A stretch of 64,000 nucleotides of DNA from NCBI RefSeq assembly GCF_040529055.1, contig NZ_CP132342.1:1362001-1426000 (forward strand), in the 5' to 3' direction. The stretch is from Xanthomonas sontii (GTDB taxonomy: Bacteria; Pseudomonadota; Gammaproteobacteria; Xanthomonadales; Xanthomonadaceae). Both the position numbers and the translations under genes were made by a program. The notes below the pieces were generated by a model, which was not told where the DNA came from, did not search any database, and saw only the letters and a program-made list of their open reading frames with translations. Numbering within the stretch: position 1 is the first letter of the stretch; each line of letters begins with the position of its first letter. Shown piece by piece: positions 1 through 10,064 of the stretch.

Positions 1-807
1 CCGGCGACGCTGAAGGTCGCCGTCGGCGGCGGCGACAACATGATGGCGGCCATCGGCACCGGCTGCGTCGTGCCCGGCCGCCTGGCGATGAGTCTGGGCA
101 CCTCCGGCACCCTGTTCGCCTACTCCGACACGCCGGTGGTCGACCCGGACGGTGCGTGGGCCGCGTTCTGCTCCTCCACCGGCGGCTGGTTGCCGCTGAT
201 CTGCACGATGAACTGCACCGTGGCGACCGAGCAGGTCGCCGCCGCGTTCGGCTTCAGCACACGCGACGGCGATGCGCATCTGCACGCCACCGCGCCCGGT
301 GCCGACGGCCTGGTGATGCTGCCGTTCCTCAATGGCGAGCGCACGCCGGACCTGCCGTTGGGCAAGGGCCTGCTGGCGGGCCTGGACACGCACAACATGA
401 CCCCGGCCCACCTCTATCGCGCGGCGATGGAAGGGGCGACCTACAGCCTGAAGTACGGCTTCGACGCGTTCGTGCGTGCCGGCATGCAGTTCGAGCGCAT
501 CGTGCTGACCGGCGGCGGCAGCAACAGCGGCGCGTGGCGGCAGCTGGTGGCCGATGTGTTCGGCCTGCCGGTGGACGTGCCCACGCAGCCGGAAGGCGCG
601 GCGTTCGGTGCGGCCTTGCAGGCGCTGTGGGCCGTGGGCCTGGCACGCGGCGATGCCGCTTCCATTGCCGACATCGCGCAACAGCATGTGGCGGTCGATC
701 CGCAGCTGTCCGCCCGTCCGGATCCGGCGCGCACCCAGGCCTATGCCGCGGCCTATGCACGCTTCCTGCGCCACCTCGACGCCTGCCTGCCGCTGTTCCG
801 CGGCTGA
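1..807 (+). CDS. xylB: Xylulokinase, C-terminal part (cut by window edge)
   Basis: This is the C-terminal ~268 residues of a FGGY-family carbohydrate kinase; the reading frame is open to base 1, so the start lies outside the window. The second FGGY domain shows the [10 protein letters not shown] nucleotide loop (near base 90), the [13 protein letters not shown] motif (near base 508) and [12 protein letters not shown] (near base 589), all typical of xylulokinases. The enzyme phosphorylates D-xylulose to xylulose 5-phosphate in the cytosol. It lies 44 bases before xylA on the same strand, so the two probably share a transcript that feeds xylose into the pentose phosphate pathway. The xylulokinase call rests on both sequence and this neighbour. 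Confidence 0.93.
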   Translation, partial: PATLKVAVGGGDNMMAAIGTGCVVPGRLAMSLGTSGTLFAYSDTPVVDPDGAWAAFCSSTGGWLPLICTMNCTVATEQVAAAFGFSTRDGDAHLHATAPGADGLVMLPFLNGERTPDLPLGKGLLAGLDTHNMTPAHLYRAAMEGATYSLKYGFDAFVRAGMQFERIVLTGGGSNSGAWRQLVADVFGLPVDVPTQPEGAAFGAALQALWAVGLARGDAASIADIAQQHVAVDPQLSARPDPARTQAYAAAYARFLRHLDACLPLFRG

Positions 808-851
808 TTGCCCGTTTCGCACGCCCTCCCACCACGACAGGAACCCGCACC

Positions 852-2186
852 ATGCACACTCAGCCCTTCATCGGCGCCAAGGAATATTTCTCCGGTATCG
901 GCCGCATCCCCTTCGAAGGCCGCGGCTCGGACAACCCGCTGGCCTTCAAGGTCTACGACGCCAACAAGGTCGTCGGCGGAAAGACCATGCAGGACCATCT
1001 GCGCTTCGCAGTCTGCTACTGGCACACCTTCTGCAACGCCGGGCAGGATCCGTTCGGCCCGGGCACGCGCCATTTCCCGTGGGAGGTCGGTGCGCCGCTG
1101 GCCAGCGCCGAGGCGAAAGTGGATGCGGCGTTCGAGTTCTTCACCAAGCTCGGCGTGCCGTACTGGTGCTTCCACGACATCGACCTGGCGCCGGACGCTG
1201 ACGATGCCGGGCAGTACGAGAAGAACCTCAAGCACATGGTGGGCCTGGCCAAGGCGCGCCAGGACGCGACCGGCATGAAGCTGCTGTGGGGCACGGCGAA
1301 TCTGTTCTCGCATCCGCGCTACATGAACGGTGCCGCGACCAATCCCGATTTCGCCGTGGTGGCGCGCGCCGCCGTGCAGGTCAAGGCGGCGCTGGAAGCG
1401 ACGGTGGAACTGGGCGGCGAGCATTACGTGTTCTGGGGCGGCCGCGAAGGCTATGCCTCGCTGGTCAACACGCAGATGAAACGCGAACTCGAGCACTTCG
1501 CGCGCTTCCTCACCATGGCGCGCGACTACGGCCGCAGCATTGGCCTGAAGGGCAACTTCCTGATCGAGCCCAAGCCGATGGAGCCGATGAAGCACCAGTA
1601 CGACTTCGACAGCGCGACGGTGGCGGGCTTCCTGAAGCAGCACGGCCTGGACAAGGACTTCAAGCTCAACATCGAGGCCAACCACGCCACGCTGTCCGGC
1701 CACACCTTCGAGCACGACCTGCAGGTCGCCTCCGACCACGGCCTGCTGGGCAGCATCGACGCCAACCGCGGCAATGCGCAGAACGGCTGGGATACCGACC
1801 AGTTCCCGACCGACCTGTACGACACCGTGGGCGCCATGCTGGTGGTGCTGCGCCAGGGCGGCCTGGAGGGCGGCCTGAACTTCGACGCCAAGGTGCGCCG
1901 CGAGTCTACCGAGCTGGAGGATCTGTTCATCGCCCACATCGGTGGCATGGACGCGTTCGCCCGCGGGCTGGAAGTCGCCCATGCGTTGCTCAACGATTCG
2001 CCGTGGGAGCGCTGGCGCCAGGAGCGCTATGCCAGCTTCGACAGCGGCGCCGGCGAGCAGTTCGCGCGCGGTGCGCTCGGCCTCGCCGAGCTGGCCGCAC
2101 TGGGCGCGAAGGGCGGCGAGCCGCGGCAGATCAGCGGCCGCCAGGAGCGTTACGAGAACCTGATCAACCAGTACCTGCTGCGCTGA
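852..2186 (+). CDS. xylA: Xylose isomerase
   Basis: This 444-residue enzyme interconverts D-xylose and D-xylulose in the cytosol using divalent metals. It begins with [18 protein letters not shown] and contains the class II XylA blocks: [15 protein letters not shown] near residue 55, [23 protein letters not shown] near residue 143, the [15 protein letters not shown] metal-site segment near residue 238, and [17 protein letters not shown] near residue 273. Length matches other proteobacterial class II XylA proteins. The ATG is chosen because the family N-terminus starts there; the frame is open further upstream but overlaps xylB. The next gene starts 23 bases downstream, so an operon xylB-xylA-GH3 is likely. 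Confidence 0.97.
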   Translation: MHTQPFIGAKEYFSGIGRIPFEGRGSDNPLAFKVYDANKVVGGKTMQDHLRFAVCYWHTFCNAGQDPFGPGTRHFPWEVGAPLASAEAKVDAAFEFFTKLGVPYWCFHDIDLAPDADDAGQYEKNLKHMVGLAKARQDATGMKLLWGTANLFSHPRYMNGAATNPDFAVVARAAVQVKAALEATVELGGEHYVFWGGREGYASLVNTQMKRELEHFARFLTMARDYGRSIGLKGNFLIEPKPMEPMKHQYDFDSATVAGFLKQHGLDKDFKLNIEANHATLSGHTFEHDLQVASDHGLLGSIDANRGNAQNGWDTDQFPTDLYDTVGAMLVVLRQGGLEGGLNFDAKVRRESTELEDLFIAHIGGMDAFARGLEVAHALLNDSPWERWRQERYASFDSGAGEQFARGALGLAELAALGAKGGEPRQISGRQERYENLINQYLLR

Positions 2187-2209
2187 GCGCGGCGGCAAGG
2201 AGCAGCGCC

Positions 2210-4762
2210 GTGACCGACACCGATTCCACCCGCCACAGCGGCGCGTTGCTGGCCGCGCTGCTGCTGGCGCTCGCCGTGTGCAAGGGCGACGTCCAGGCCG
2301 CGGCGCCCGCCGCGGCAGAGGCCAGCCCCTGGCCCAGCGTGCGCTGGCCGCTGCCCGAGGATCCCGCGCTGGAACAGCGCCTCACCGACCTGATCGCCAC
2401 CATGACGTTGGAGGAAAAGGTCGGCCAACTGGTGCAGGGCGATATCGGCAGCCTCACCCCGGAGGATGTGCGCACCTATCGGTTGGGGTCGATCCTGGCC
2501 GGCGGCAATTCCGATCCCGGCGGCCGCTACGATGCCGCGCCGGCCGAGTGGCTGGCGCTGGCCGATGCGTTCTATGCGGCGTCGATGGACACGTCGCACG
2601 GCGGCAAGGCGATTCCGGTGCTGTTCGGCATCGATGCGGTGCACGGGCAGAGCAACATCGTCGGCGCCACCCTGTTTCCGCACAACATCGGCCTGGGCGC
2701 GACCCGCAACCCGGCGTTGCTGCGCCGGATCGGCGAAATCACCGCGCTGGAGACCCGTGCCACCGGCATGGAGTGGACCTTCGCGCCGACCGTGGCGGTG
2801 CCGCAGGACGACCGCTGGGGGCGTACCTACGAGGGCTATTCCGAGTCGCCGGACGTGGTGGCCAGCTACGCCGGTGCGATGGTCGAGGGGCTGCAGGGCA
2901 AGGTGGGTACGCCGGACTTCCTAGATGGGCGCCATGTGATCGCCTCGGTCAAGCACTTCCTGGGCGATGGCGGCACCAGTGACGGCCGCGACCAGGGCGA
3001 CACCAAAATCGGCGAAGCCGAACTGGTCCGTATCCATGCTGCGGGCTATCCCCCGGCCATCGCCGCCGGCGCGCAGACCGCGATGGCCTCGTTCAACAGC
3101 GTCAACGGCGAAAAGATGCACGGCCACAAGACCTACCTGACCGATGCGCTGAAGGGGCGCATGCACTTCGGCGGTTTCGTGGTCGGCGACTGGAACGGCC
3201 ACGGACAGGTCAAGGGCTGCACGCCGACCGATTGCCCGGCCACCATCAACGCCGGCCTGGACATGGCCATGGCCTCGGACAGTTGGAAGGGCTTCTACAC
3301 CACCACGCTGGCGGCGGCGAAGAACGGCACCATCTCGCAACGGCGCCTGGACGATGCGGTGCGCCGGATCCTGCGGGTCAAGATGCGGCTGGGCCTGTTC
3401 GAGGCGGGCAAGCCGTCGGCGCGCGCGGTCGGTGGGCAGTTCGCGCTGATCGGCGCGCCGGCGCATCGCGCGGTGGCGCGGCAGGCGGTGCGCGAGTCGC
3501 TGGTGCTGCTGAAGAACCAGGGCGGTCTGCTGCCGCTGTCGCCGAAGCAGCGCATCCTGGTGGCCGGCGACGGTGCCAACGACGTCGGCAAGCAGGCCGG
3601 CGGCTGGACGCTGAACTGGCAGGGCACCGGCACCACCCGCAAGGATTTCCCGAATGCGGACACCATCTACGAGGGCTTCGCGCAGCAGGCCAAGGCCGCG
3701 GGCGGCGAGGCCGTGCTTTCGGTCGACGGCACGTACGCCACCAAGCCGGACGTCGCGGTGGTGGTGTTCGGCGAGAATCCCTACGCGGAGTTCCAGGGCG
3801 ATCGGCCGACCCTGGCCTACAAGCCGGGCGACGACACCGACCTGGCGCTGATCAAGCGGCTCAAGGCCGACGGCATTCCGGTGGTCGCGGTGTTCCTCAG
3901 CGGGCGCCCGCTGTGGGTCAACCGCGAACTCAACGCGGCCGATGCCTTCGTGGCGGCGTGGCTGCCCGGCTCGGAAGGCGCGGGTATCGCCGACGTGTTG
4001 CTGCGCACTGCGCAGGGCGGCGTGCAGCACGACTTCAAGGGCACGCTGAGCTTCAGTTGGCCGCGCACGGCCACGCAATACGCCAACAACGTGGGGCAGA
4101 AGGGCTACGACCCGCTGTTCGCCTTCGGCTACGGCCTGCGCTATGCCGACAACGGCAACCTGGCCAGGTTGCCGGAAGTCTCCGGCCTCACCGGCAACGA
4201 AGCTGCGGCCGGCGTGTTCTTCGTCCGCGGCGCGGCCGGCCCGGGCATGGCGCTGCGCCTGGAAGGCAGCACCGGGCAGGGCGTCACCGTCACCCGCGTG
4301 CCGGAATCGCTCGACGGCGCGCTGCTGAAGGTTACTGGCGTGGACCACCTGGCGCAGGAGGATGGCCGCCGCCTCGCCTGGTCGGGTGGACGCGAGGCGG
4401 TGGTCGCGCTGCAGTCGCATACGCCGCTGGACCTGCAGCGCGAGAGCAATGGCGACTTGATGCTGGTGACCACGCTGCGCGTGGACGCCGCCCCGCAGGG
4501 CGAGGCGTGGCTGGCGGTCGGCTGCGGCAGCGGCTGCGCCGCGCGGGTGGCGATCGGGCCGACGCTGACAGCCCTGCCGGTCGGCCAGTGGAAGCGCGTG
4601 GGCGTGCCGCTCAAGTGCCTGGCGGCGGCCGGCGCGGATCTGAGCAAGCTGGATCGTCCGTGGGCATTGACCACGGCGGGCGCGATGACGCTGTCGGTGT
4701 CGCGGGTCGCGCTCGGCGCATTGAACGAAGCGGAGAGCACTGTCGCATGCCCGAGCGCGTGA
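2210..4762 (+). CDS. GH3 exo-beta-glucosidase (glucan 1,4-beta-glucosidase type)
   Basis: The 850-residue protein starts at GTG and has a signal peptide (hydrophobic stretch GALLAALLLALAV, cleavage likely near VQA-AAP), so it is exported. GH3 N-terminal domain features include MTLEEKVGQLVQGDI, VKHFLGDGGT and FVVGDWNGHGQ, where Asp327 is the expected catalytic nucleophile. The GH3 C-terminal domain follows (RESLVLLKNQGGLLPLSP) and then a ~150-residue C-terminal beta-rich extension, as in marine ExoP-like glucan glucohydrolases. It probably releases glucose or xylose from short beta-linked oligosaccharides in the periplasm. The position directly after xylA suggests a role in hemicellulose or cellulose degradation; exact substrate is not visible. 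Confidence 0.9.
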   Translation: MTDTDSTRHSGALLAALLLALAVCKGDVQAAAPAAAEASPWPSVRWPLPEDPALEQRLTDLIATMTLEEKVGQLVQGDIGSLTPEDVRTYRLGSILAGGNSDPGGRYDAAPAEWLALADAFYAASMDTSHGGKAIPVLFGIDAVHGQSNIVGATLFPHNIGLGATRNPALLRRIGEITALETRATGMEWTFAPTVAVPQDDRWGRTYEGYSESPDVVASYAGAMVEGLQGKVGTPDFLDGRHVIASVKHFLGDGGTSDGRDQGDTKIGEAELVRIHAAGYPPAIAAGAQTAMASFNSVNGEKMHGHKTYLTDALKGRMHFGGFVVGDWNGHGQVKGCTPTDCPATINAGLDMAMASDSWKGFYTTTLAAAKNGTISQRRLDDAVRRILRVKMRLGLFEAGKPSARAVGGQFALIGAPAHRAVARQAVRESLVLLKNQGGLLPLSPKQRILVAGDGANDVGKQAGGWTLNWQGTGTTRKDFPNADTIYEGFAQQAKAAGGEAVLSVDGTYATKPDVAVVVFGENPYAEFQGDRPTLAYKPGDDTDLALIKRLKADGIPVVAVFLSGRPLWVNRELNAADAFVAAWLPGSEGAGIADVLLRTAQGGVQHDFKGTLSFSWPRTATQYANNVGQKGYDPLFAFGYGLRYADNGNLARLPEVSGLTGNEAAAGVFFVRGAAGPGMALRLEGSTGQGVTVTRVPESLDGALLKVTGVDHLAQEDGRRLAWSGGREAVVALQSHTPLDLQRESNGDLMLVTTLRVDAAPQGEAWLAVGCGSGCAARVAIGPTLTALPVGQWKRVGVPLKCLAAAGADLSKLDRPWALTTAGAMTLSVSRVALGALNEAESTVACPSA

Positions 4763-4776
4763 GCCTGCGTCCTGCG

Positions 4777-5835
4777 TCAGCGCCCCTTGGGTGGGCCGGC
4801 GACCGAACCGCGCAGCACCAGCCGGTGCGGGACCACGTGGTCGCTGGACATGCGTGCGTCGTCGCGCTTGCGGCGGATGCTGCGCAGCAGGATGTCGATG
4901 GCGGCATCGGCCATCGAGGCGATCGGTTGGTGGATGGTGGTGAGTTCCGGCCACACGGTGGTGGCGGCCGAGGTGTCGTCGAAGCCGACCACCGACAGGT
5001 CGCGCGGCACTTCCAGGCCGCGCCGGTGCGCGACGGAGATCGCCGCCGCGCCCATGTCGTCGTTGCTGGCGAAGATCGCGGTCGGCGGCCGCCGCTGCGA
5101 CAGCAGCTTTTCGGCGGCGGCCAACCCCGAGCGGTAGGTGTAGTCGCCCTGCTGGACCAGGCCGGGTTCGACCTTCAGCCCGGCCTCCTGCAGCGCGGTG
5201 ACGAAGCCCTCGTAGCGCCGCGCACTGGCGCTGAGGTCCTGGCGCCCACGGATGAAGCCGATGCGCCGGTGGCCGTGCTGGATCAGGTGTTCGGCCATCT
5301 CCTTGCCGGCATGGAAGTCGTCGATGCGCACGCAGGAGATCGCGTCGCTGAGGCGCCCGGCGGCGATCGCGATCACCGGGATGCCGGCCTTCACCAGTTC
5401 GCTCACCGCCGCCTGCGATTCGCACAACGGCGGCGGCAGGATCACGCCATCCACGCGCCCGCCCAGGGCACGCGCGGCCTTGCGCTCGGCATCGGGGTCC
5501 AGGTCTTCCCAGTAGTGGATGACCAACTGGATGGCGGCGTTGGAGGCGACGCGCAGCAGGCCGACCAGCAGCTCGCGCAGGTAGGCGCCGCTGGGATTGG
5601 TGTAGATCAGGGCGATGCGGGTGTGCTGCGCGGCGGCCAGCGAACTGGCGGCCAGGTTGGGCGTGTAGCCCAGTTCGCGCACCGCGCGCATCACGCGCTC
5701 GCGGGTGGCATCGCGCACCTTGCCCTGGTTGATCGCGCGCGACACGGTCATCGGCGAAACCCCGGCCAAGGCCGCCACCTCGTCGATCGTCACCCCGCTG
5801 GTCTTGCGGCGGACCGCTTTCTTCGGCTTGTCCAA
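4777..5835 (-). CDS. xylR: LacI-family transcriptional repressor of the xylan/xylose locus
   Basis: This 352-residue regulator has an N-terminal LacI helix-turn-helix (VTIDEVAALAGVSPMTVSRAIN, about residues 15-36, then GYTPNLAASSLA hinge) and a periplasmic-binding-protein-like effector domain ending with VVGFDDTSAATTVWPELTTIHQP. It starts at TTG; an AAAGGGAA ribosome site lies about 8 bases upstream and no other start preserves the HTH. It is convergent with the GH3 gene (14 bases apart) and divergent from the GH67 operon. By position and family it corresponds to XylR, the LacI repressor of xylan genes described in X. campestris; the symbol is an inference from synteny. Confidence 0.85.
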   Translation of the reverse strand: MDKPKKAVRRKTSGVTIDEVAALAGVSPMTVSRAINQGKVRDATRERVMRAVRELGYTPNLAASSLAAAQHTRIALIYTNPSGAYLRELLVGLLRVASNAAIQLVIHYWEDLDPDAERKAARALGGRVDGVILPPPLCESQAAVSELVKAGIPVIAIAAGRLSDAISCVRIDDFHAGKEMAEHLIQHGHRRIGFIRGRQDLSASARRYEGFVTALQEAGLKVEPGLVQQGDYTYRSGLAAAEKLLSQRRPPTAIFASNDDMGAAAISVAHRRGLEVPRDLSVVGFDDTSAATTVWPELTTIHQPIASMADAAIDILLRSIRRKRDDARMSSDHVVPHRLVLRGSVAGPPKGR

Positions 5836-5931
5836 AACGCGTTCCCTTTGTTGTTCCTGACGCTGCCGCGCCGCGGGTATGCCGTCAGCTTACAAGGTTT
5901 GCTGGCGGCGCTTGGGCGCCGTCCGCATGTC
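5836..5931. promoter_or_regulatory. Divergent xylR/agu67A regulatory gap with AACGCGTT palindrome
   Basis: This 96-base gap separates the LacI-type regulator from the GH67 operon. The perfect 8-base palindrome AACGCGTT at 5836-5843, centred on CG as LacI-type operators usually are, abuts the TTG start of the repressor gene and would suit autoregulation. I do not see a convincing -35/-10 pair on either strand. The operator assignment is inference from position and symmetry only. Confidence 0.3.
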
Positions 5932-8088
5932 ATGCGGTGTCAGTGGATGGCATGCGCTGCCATGGTGCTGATGGTCTGCGCGGGCAGCCTGCGCGCGGAG
6001 GACGGCGCAGCGCTGTGGCTGCGTTACCTGCCCTCGCAAGGCGCCGCACGTGCGGATGGCGACACGCACCTGGACGAGGTGGTGGCGCCGGCGCGGACGC
6101 CGACGCAGCGCGTGGCGCGCGACGAGCTGGTGCGTGGCCTCACCGGCCTGCTGGGGCGCGCCCCGGCGATGCGTGCGGGCGCAAGCAGCGATCACGCGGT
6201 GGTACTGGGCACGCCACAGTCGTCGCCAGCGCTTGCGCCATTTCGCGAGGAGATCGCGGCGCTGGGCGAGGAGGGCTACCTGCTCAAGCGCGTCCGCATC
6301 GATGGGCACGCGGTGCTGCTGGTGGGCGCACGCCGCGATATCGGCGTGCTGTATGGGGTGTTCCATCTGCTGCGCCTGCTGCAGACCGGCGCGTCGCTCG
6401 ACGCGCTCGATGTGCGCGAGTCGCCACGGATCCGGCTGCGCGTGCTCGACCATTGGGACGACCTGGACGGCCATGTCGAGCGCGGTTATGCCGGCCGCTC
6501 GTTGTGGGACTGGCAGAGCCTGCCGGAGTGGCGCGACCCGCGCTACACCGACTACGCGCGCGCCAATGCCTCGATCGGCATCAACGGCACCGTGCTGAAC
6601 AACGTCAACGCCAATGCGCAGAGCCTGGCGCCGGCCTACCTCGCCAAGGCCGCGGCGCTGGCGGACGTGTTCCGGCCCTACGGCATCCGCGTGTACCTCA
6701 GCGCACGCTTCAGCGCACCCATCGAAGTGGGCGGGTTGAAGACCGCCGATCCGCACGACCCGGCCGTGCAGCGCTGGTGGCGCGACAAGGCCGCCGAGAT
6801 CTACGCGCGCATTCCGGATTTCGGCGGCGTCCTGGTCAAGGCCAATTCGGAAGGTCAGCCCGGCCCGCAGGACTATGGCCGTTCGCACGCCGACGGCGCC
6901 AACCTGCTGGCCGATGCGCTGGCGCCGCACGGCGGCGTGGTGATGTGGCGGGCCTTCGTCTACGCCCACGACGTGCCGGTGGACCGCGCCATGCAGGCCT
7001 ACACCGAGTTCGTCGGCCTCGACGGCGCCTTCCGCCCGAACGTGATCGTGCAGGTCAAGAACGGGCCCATCGACTTCCAGCCGCGCGAGCCCTTCCATCC
7101 GCTGTTCGGCGCGATGCCGCGCACGCCGCTGATGCTGGAGGTGCAGATCACCAAGGAGTACCTCGGCTTCGCCACGCACCTGGTGTACCTGGGGCCGCTG
7201 TACGAGGACGTGCTGCAATCCGACACCCATGCCCGCGGCGCGGGATCCACGGTGGCGGACGTGGTGGATGGCACATTGGAAGGCCATGTCCTGACCGGCA
7301 TCGCCGGCGTCGCCAACATCGGCAACGACCGCACCTGGAGCGGCTCGCACTTCGACCAGGCCAACTGGTACGCCTTCGGCCGCCTGGCCTGGAATCCGCA
7401 CCAATCCGCCCGCGCCATCGCCTCGGACTGGGTGGCGATGACGTTCTCGCCGGCACCGGAGGTGGTGCAGCCCATCGTCGGGATGATGATGGGCTCGCGC
7501 GAGGCCGCGGTGAACTACATGACCCCGCTGGGCCTGCACCACCTGATGGCGCGCGGCCACCACTACGGTCCCGGCCCCTGGGTGGACGGCGGCCCGCGCG
7601 CGGACTGGACCGCGGTGTACTACCACCGCGCCGATCGCGATGGCATCGGTTTCGATCGCACTGCGCATGGCAGCAATGCGGTGAGCCAGTACGCGCCGGA
7701 CGTGGCGGCAGTGTATGGCGACACGACGCGGGTGCCCGAGTCGCTGCTGCTGTGGTTCCACCACGTGCCGTGGGACCACCGCATGGCCTCCGGACGACCG
7801 TTGTGGGACGAACTGGTCGGCCGCTATGCGCTGGGCGTGCGCCAGGTGCAGACCATGCAGGCCACCTGGGATGGGCTGCGCGGCAAGGTGGACGCCGAGC
7901 GGCATGCGCAGGTGGCGGCGTTCCTGCGCATCCAGCTGCGCGAAGCGCAGTGGTGGCGCGATGCCAGCGTGGCGTACTTCCAGTCGGTCAGCGGGCGACC
8001 GTTGCCCGCGGGCGAAGCCGCGCCACCGCACCCGTTGGCCTGGTACCAGGACCTGCAGTTTCCCTCCGCACCGGGAGATGGACGATGA
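5932..8088 (+). CDS. agu67A: GH67 alpha-glucuronidase
   Basis: This 718-residue enzyme removes 4-O-methyl-glucuronic acid from the non-reducing end of aldouronic acids derived from xylan. The N-terminus is a signal peptide (MACAAMVLMVCAGSLRA, then ED), so it works outside the cytosol. Diagnostic GH67 segments are FHLLRLLQTG, LRVLDHWDDLDGHVERGYAG, FGGVLVKANSEGQPGPQDYGR (Glu307 as likely acid catalyst), LMLEVQITKEYLGF and VPWDHRMASGRPLWDELVGRY. The ATG at 5932 is the first in frame that gives an intact signal peptide. Its stop overlaps the start of the next gene (ATGA), making it first in a five-gene operon. Confidence 0.95.
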   Translation: MRCQWMACAAMVLMVCAGSLRAEDGAALWLRYLPSQGAARADGDTHLDEVVAPARTPTQRVARDELVRGLTGLLGRAPAMRAGASSDHAVVLGTPQSSPALAPFREEIAALGEEGYLLKRVRIDGHAVLLVGARRDIGVLYGVFHLLRLLQTGASLDALDVRESPRIRLRVLDHWDDLDGHVERGYAGRSLWDWQSLPEWRDPRYTDYARANASIGINGTVLNNVNANAQSLAPAYLAKAAALADVFRPYGIRVYLSARFSAPIEVGGLKTADPHDPAVQRWWRDKAAEIYARIPDFGGVLVKANSEGQPGPQDYGRSHADGANLLADALAPHGGVVMWRAFVYAHDVPVDRAMQAYTEFVGLDGAFRPNVIVQVKNGPIDFQPREPFHPLFGAMPRTPLMLEVQITKEYLGFATHLVYLGPLYEDVLQSDTHARGAGSTVADVVDGTLEGHVLTGIAGVANIGNDRTWSGSHFDQANWYAFGRLAWNPHQSARAIASDWVAMTFSPAPEVVQPIVGMMMGSREAAVNYMTPLGLHHLMARGHHYGPGPWVDGGPRADWTAVYYHRADRDGIGFDRTAHGSNAVSQYAPDVAAVYGDTTRVPESLLLWFHHVPWDHRMASGRPLWDELVGRYALGVRQVQTMQATWDGLRGKVDAERHAQVAAFLRIQLREAQWWRDASVAYFQSVSGRPLPAGEAAPPHPLAWYQDLQFPSAPGDGR

Positions 8089-10064
8089 AGCCGACCATGT
8101 GGAGGGGCTGGCTGCTGGCGGCGGCCTTGGGATGCTGCGCCACGCCCTGCATGGCACAAGACGCGGCGCCACCGCTGTTGCATCCGCTGTTCCAGGATCA
8201 CGCGGTGTTGCAGCGCGACCGGCCGCTGCCGGTGTGGGGCGACGCCGCGCCGGGTGCCACGGTGTCGGTGACCTTTGCGCGGCAGTCGGTCAGCGCGCGT
8301 GCCGACGCCGGTGGCCGCTGGCGTGCCACGTTCAAGCGGGTCGCCGCGGGCGGTCCTTACGACATGACCGTGCGCGCGGGACTGGCGCGCCAGGTCGTGC
8401 GCGATGTGCTGGTGGGCGATGTGTGGCTGTGTTCCGGGCAGTCGAACATGGAGCTGCCGGTGTGGCGCGCGCTGGATGCGAGCCGCGAACTGGCCGCGGT
8501 CGCCGAGCCCAGCATCCGTCTGTTCACCGTGCCCAAGGCCGCGGCGGTCGCGCCGCAGGATGCGTTCGCGGCTGCGGTCGCATGGCAACCCGCGGCGCCG
8601 GACACGGTGCGCGAGTTTTCGGCCGCGTGCTTCTACTTCGCACGCGAACTGCAGAAGACGGTCAAGGTGCCGATGGGGCTGATCCAGTCGGCCTGGGGCG
8701 GTGCGCGGATCGAGGCCTGGACCAGCGCCGACGCCCTGCGTGCGCAGGGTGGCATGGACGAGGCGCTGGACGTGCTGGCGCTGTCTGCCACCGACCCCAT
8801 CGCGGCGAGCGCACGCTGGGGCCGGCATTGGCAGCAATGGTGGACCACGCGCGCCGTTGCCAGGCCGGCCGATACGCCATGGCAGCCCGGCACTGGCGGC
8901 ACCGGGTGGCAGGACGCGCCAGAGGCGCTCGGCGCATGGGAGCGCTGGGGCGTGCCGGCGCTGGCCGACTACAACGGCATGGTCTGGTACCGCACGCAGG
9001 TCACCCTGACCGCCGCGCAGGCGGCGCAGGACGCACGGCTGGTGCTGGGGCCGGTCGACGAAACCGACATGACCTGGGTCAACGGCGTGGCCGTGGGCAG
9101 CCAGAACGCGCCAAGCGATCCGCGCCGGTATGCGCTTCCGCCCGGCCTGTTGAAAGCGGGCAGCAACACGGTGGTCGTCAACGTGCTGGATACCTACGGC
9201 GAGGGCGGGCTGGCAGGCCCGGCGAGCGCCCATGCCGTGCAGTTGGACGCCGGCACGCGGATCGTCCTAGATGCGCATTGGCAGTATCGGGTCGCCCCCG
9301 ATCCACAGTCCCCGCCGCTGGCGCCGTGGCACGCGGCCTCCGGCATGTCGACCTTGTACAACGGCATGATCGCGCCGTTGGGGCGTTACGGGCTGCGCGG
9401 CATGCTGTGGTATCAGGGCGAATCCAACACCGGCGAGGGCGCGGCCTATGCGACGCGGTTGCGTGGCTTGCGCGACGACTGGCGCGGGCAGTTCGGCGCA
9501 AAGATGCCGCTGCTGGTGGTGCAGCTCGCCGGCTACGGCCTGCCGCCGCAGGCCCCAGTGGAGAGCGGCTGGGCGCAGGTGCGCGAGGCGCAGCGCCGCG
9601 TGGCCGCGGAAGACCCGCACAGCGGCCTCGCGGTGGCCATCGACATCGGCGATGCCTACGACATCCATCCGCCGAACAAGCAGGAACTGGGGCGGCGCCT
9701 GGCGCGGGCGGCGCGCCACGTGGTCTACGGCGAACGCGCGCTGGCGCCGTCCGGCCCGAGGCCACGCACGGCAGCGCGCACGCAGGGCGCCGTGCGCATC
9801 GTGTTCGACGACGTCGACGGCCGCCTGGTCACGACCGGGGCGAGCGGCCCCATCGGCTTCGAACTCTGCGATGCCCAGGCGCAGCGCTGTACCTATGCCG
9901 ACGCGGCGCTGGACGGGCGCACCGTCGTCCTGCGCAGTCCCCAGGTAGCCGCCGCCGCACGCGTGCGCTACTGCTGGGCCGATGGCCCGGTCTGCACGCT
10001 GCGCGACCGTTCCGGTGCGCCGGCAGGACCGTTCGAACTCGCACTGTCCGAAGGAGTTCACTGA
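8085..10064 (+). CDS. SGNH acetylesterase, sialate O-acetylesterase family, probable acetyl-xylan side-chain esterase
   Basis: This 659-residue exported protein has a signal peptide ending near CMAQDAAP. An N-terminal beta domain is followed by SGNH block I (VWLCSGQSNMELPV, Ser120 as nucleophile), an inserted beta-sandwich (about residues 285-390, with DETDMTWVNG) and the second catalytic segment GMLWYQGESNT. The family is annotated as sialate 9-O-acetylesterase, but nothing for sialic acid lies nearby. Between a GH67 and a GH43 gene, removal of acetyl groups from xylo-oligosaccharides is the better guess. Start and stop codons overlap both neighbours (ATGA junctions), so translation is probably coupled. 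Confidence 0.85.
   Translation: MKPTMWRGWLLAAALGCCATPCMAQDAAPPLLHPLFQDHAVLQRDRPLPVWGDAAPGATVSVTFARQSVSARADAGGRWRATFKRVAAGGPYDMTVRAGLARQVVRDVLVGDVWLCSGQSNMELPVWRALDASRELAAVAEPSIRLFTVPKAAAVAPQDAFAAAVAWQPAAPDTVREFSAACFYFARELQKTVKVPMGLIQSAWGGARIEAWTSADALRAQGGMDEALDVLALSATDPIAASARWGRHWQQWWTTRAVARPADTPWQPGTGGTGWQDAPEALGAWERWGVPALADYNGMVWYRTQVTLTAAQAAQDARLVLGPVDETDMTWVNGVAVGSQNAPSDPRRYALPPGLLKAGSNTVVVNVLDTYGEGGLAGPASAHAVQLDAGTRIVLDAHWQYRVAPDPQSPPLAPWHAASGMSTLYNGMIAPLGRYGLRGMLWYQGESNTGEGAAYATRLRGLRDDWRGQFGAKMPLLVVQLAGYGLPPQAPVESGWAQVREAQRRVAAEDPHSGLAVAIDIGDAYDIHPPNKQELGRRLARAARHVVYGERALAPSGPRPRTAARTQGAVRIVFDDVDGRLVTTGASGPIGFELCDAQAQRCTYADAALDGRTVVLRSPQVAAAARVRYCWADGPVCTLRDRSGAPAGPFELALSEGVH

Noticed and set aside
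1286..2209. Long open frame continuous with the GH3 gene and overlapping xylA
   Set aside because: It is an out-of-frame shadow of xylA; the GH3 protein clearly begins with its signal peptide at 2210.
2921..5425. An 834-codon minus-strand open frame across the GH3 gene
   Set aside because: It is antisense to a well-supported GH3 gene and overlaps xylR in another frame; its Arg/Pro-rich translation matches no protein, as expected in high-GC DNA.
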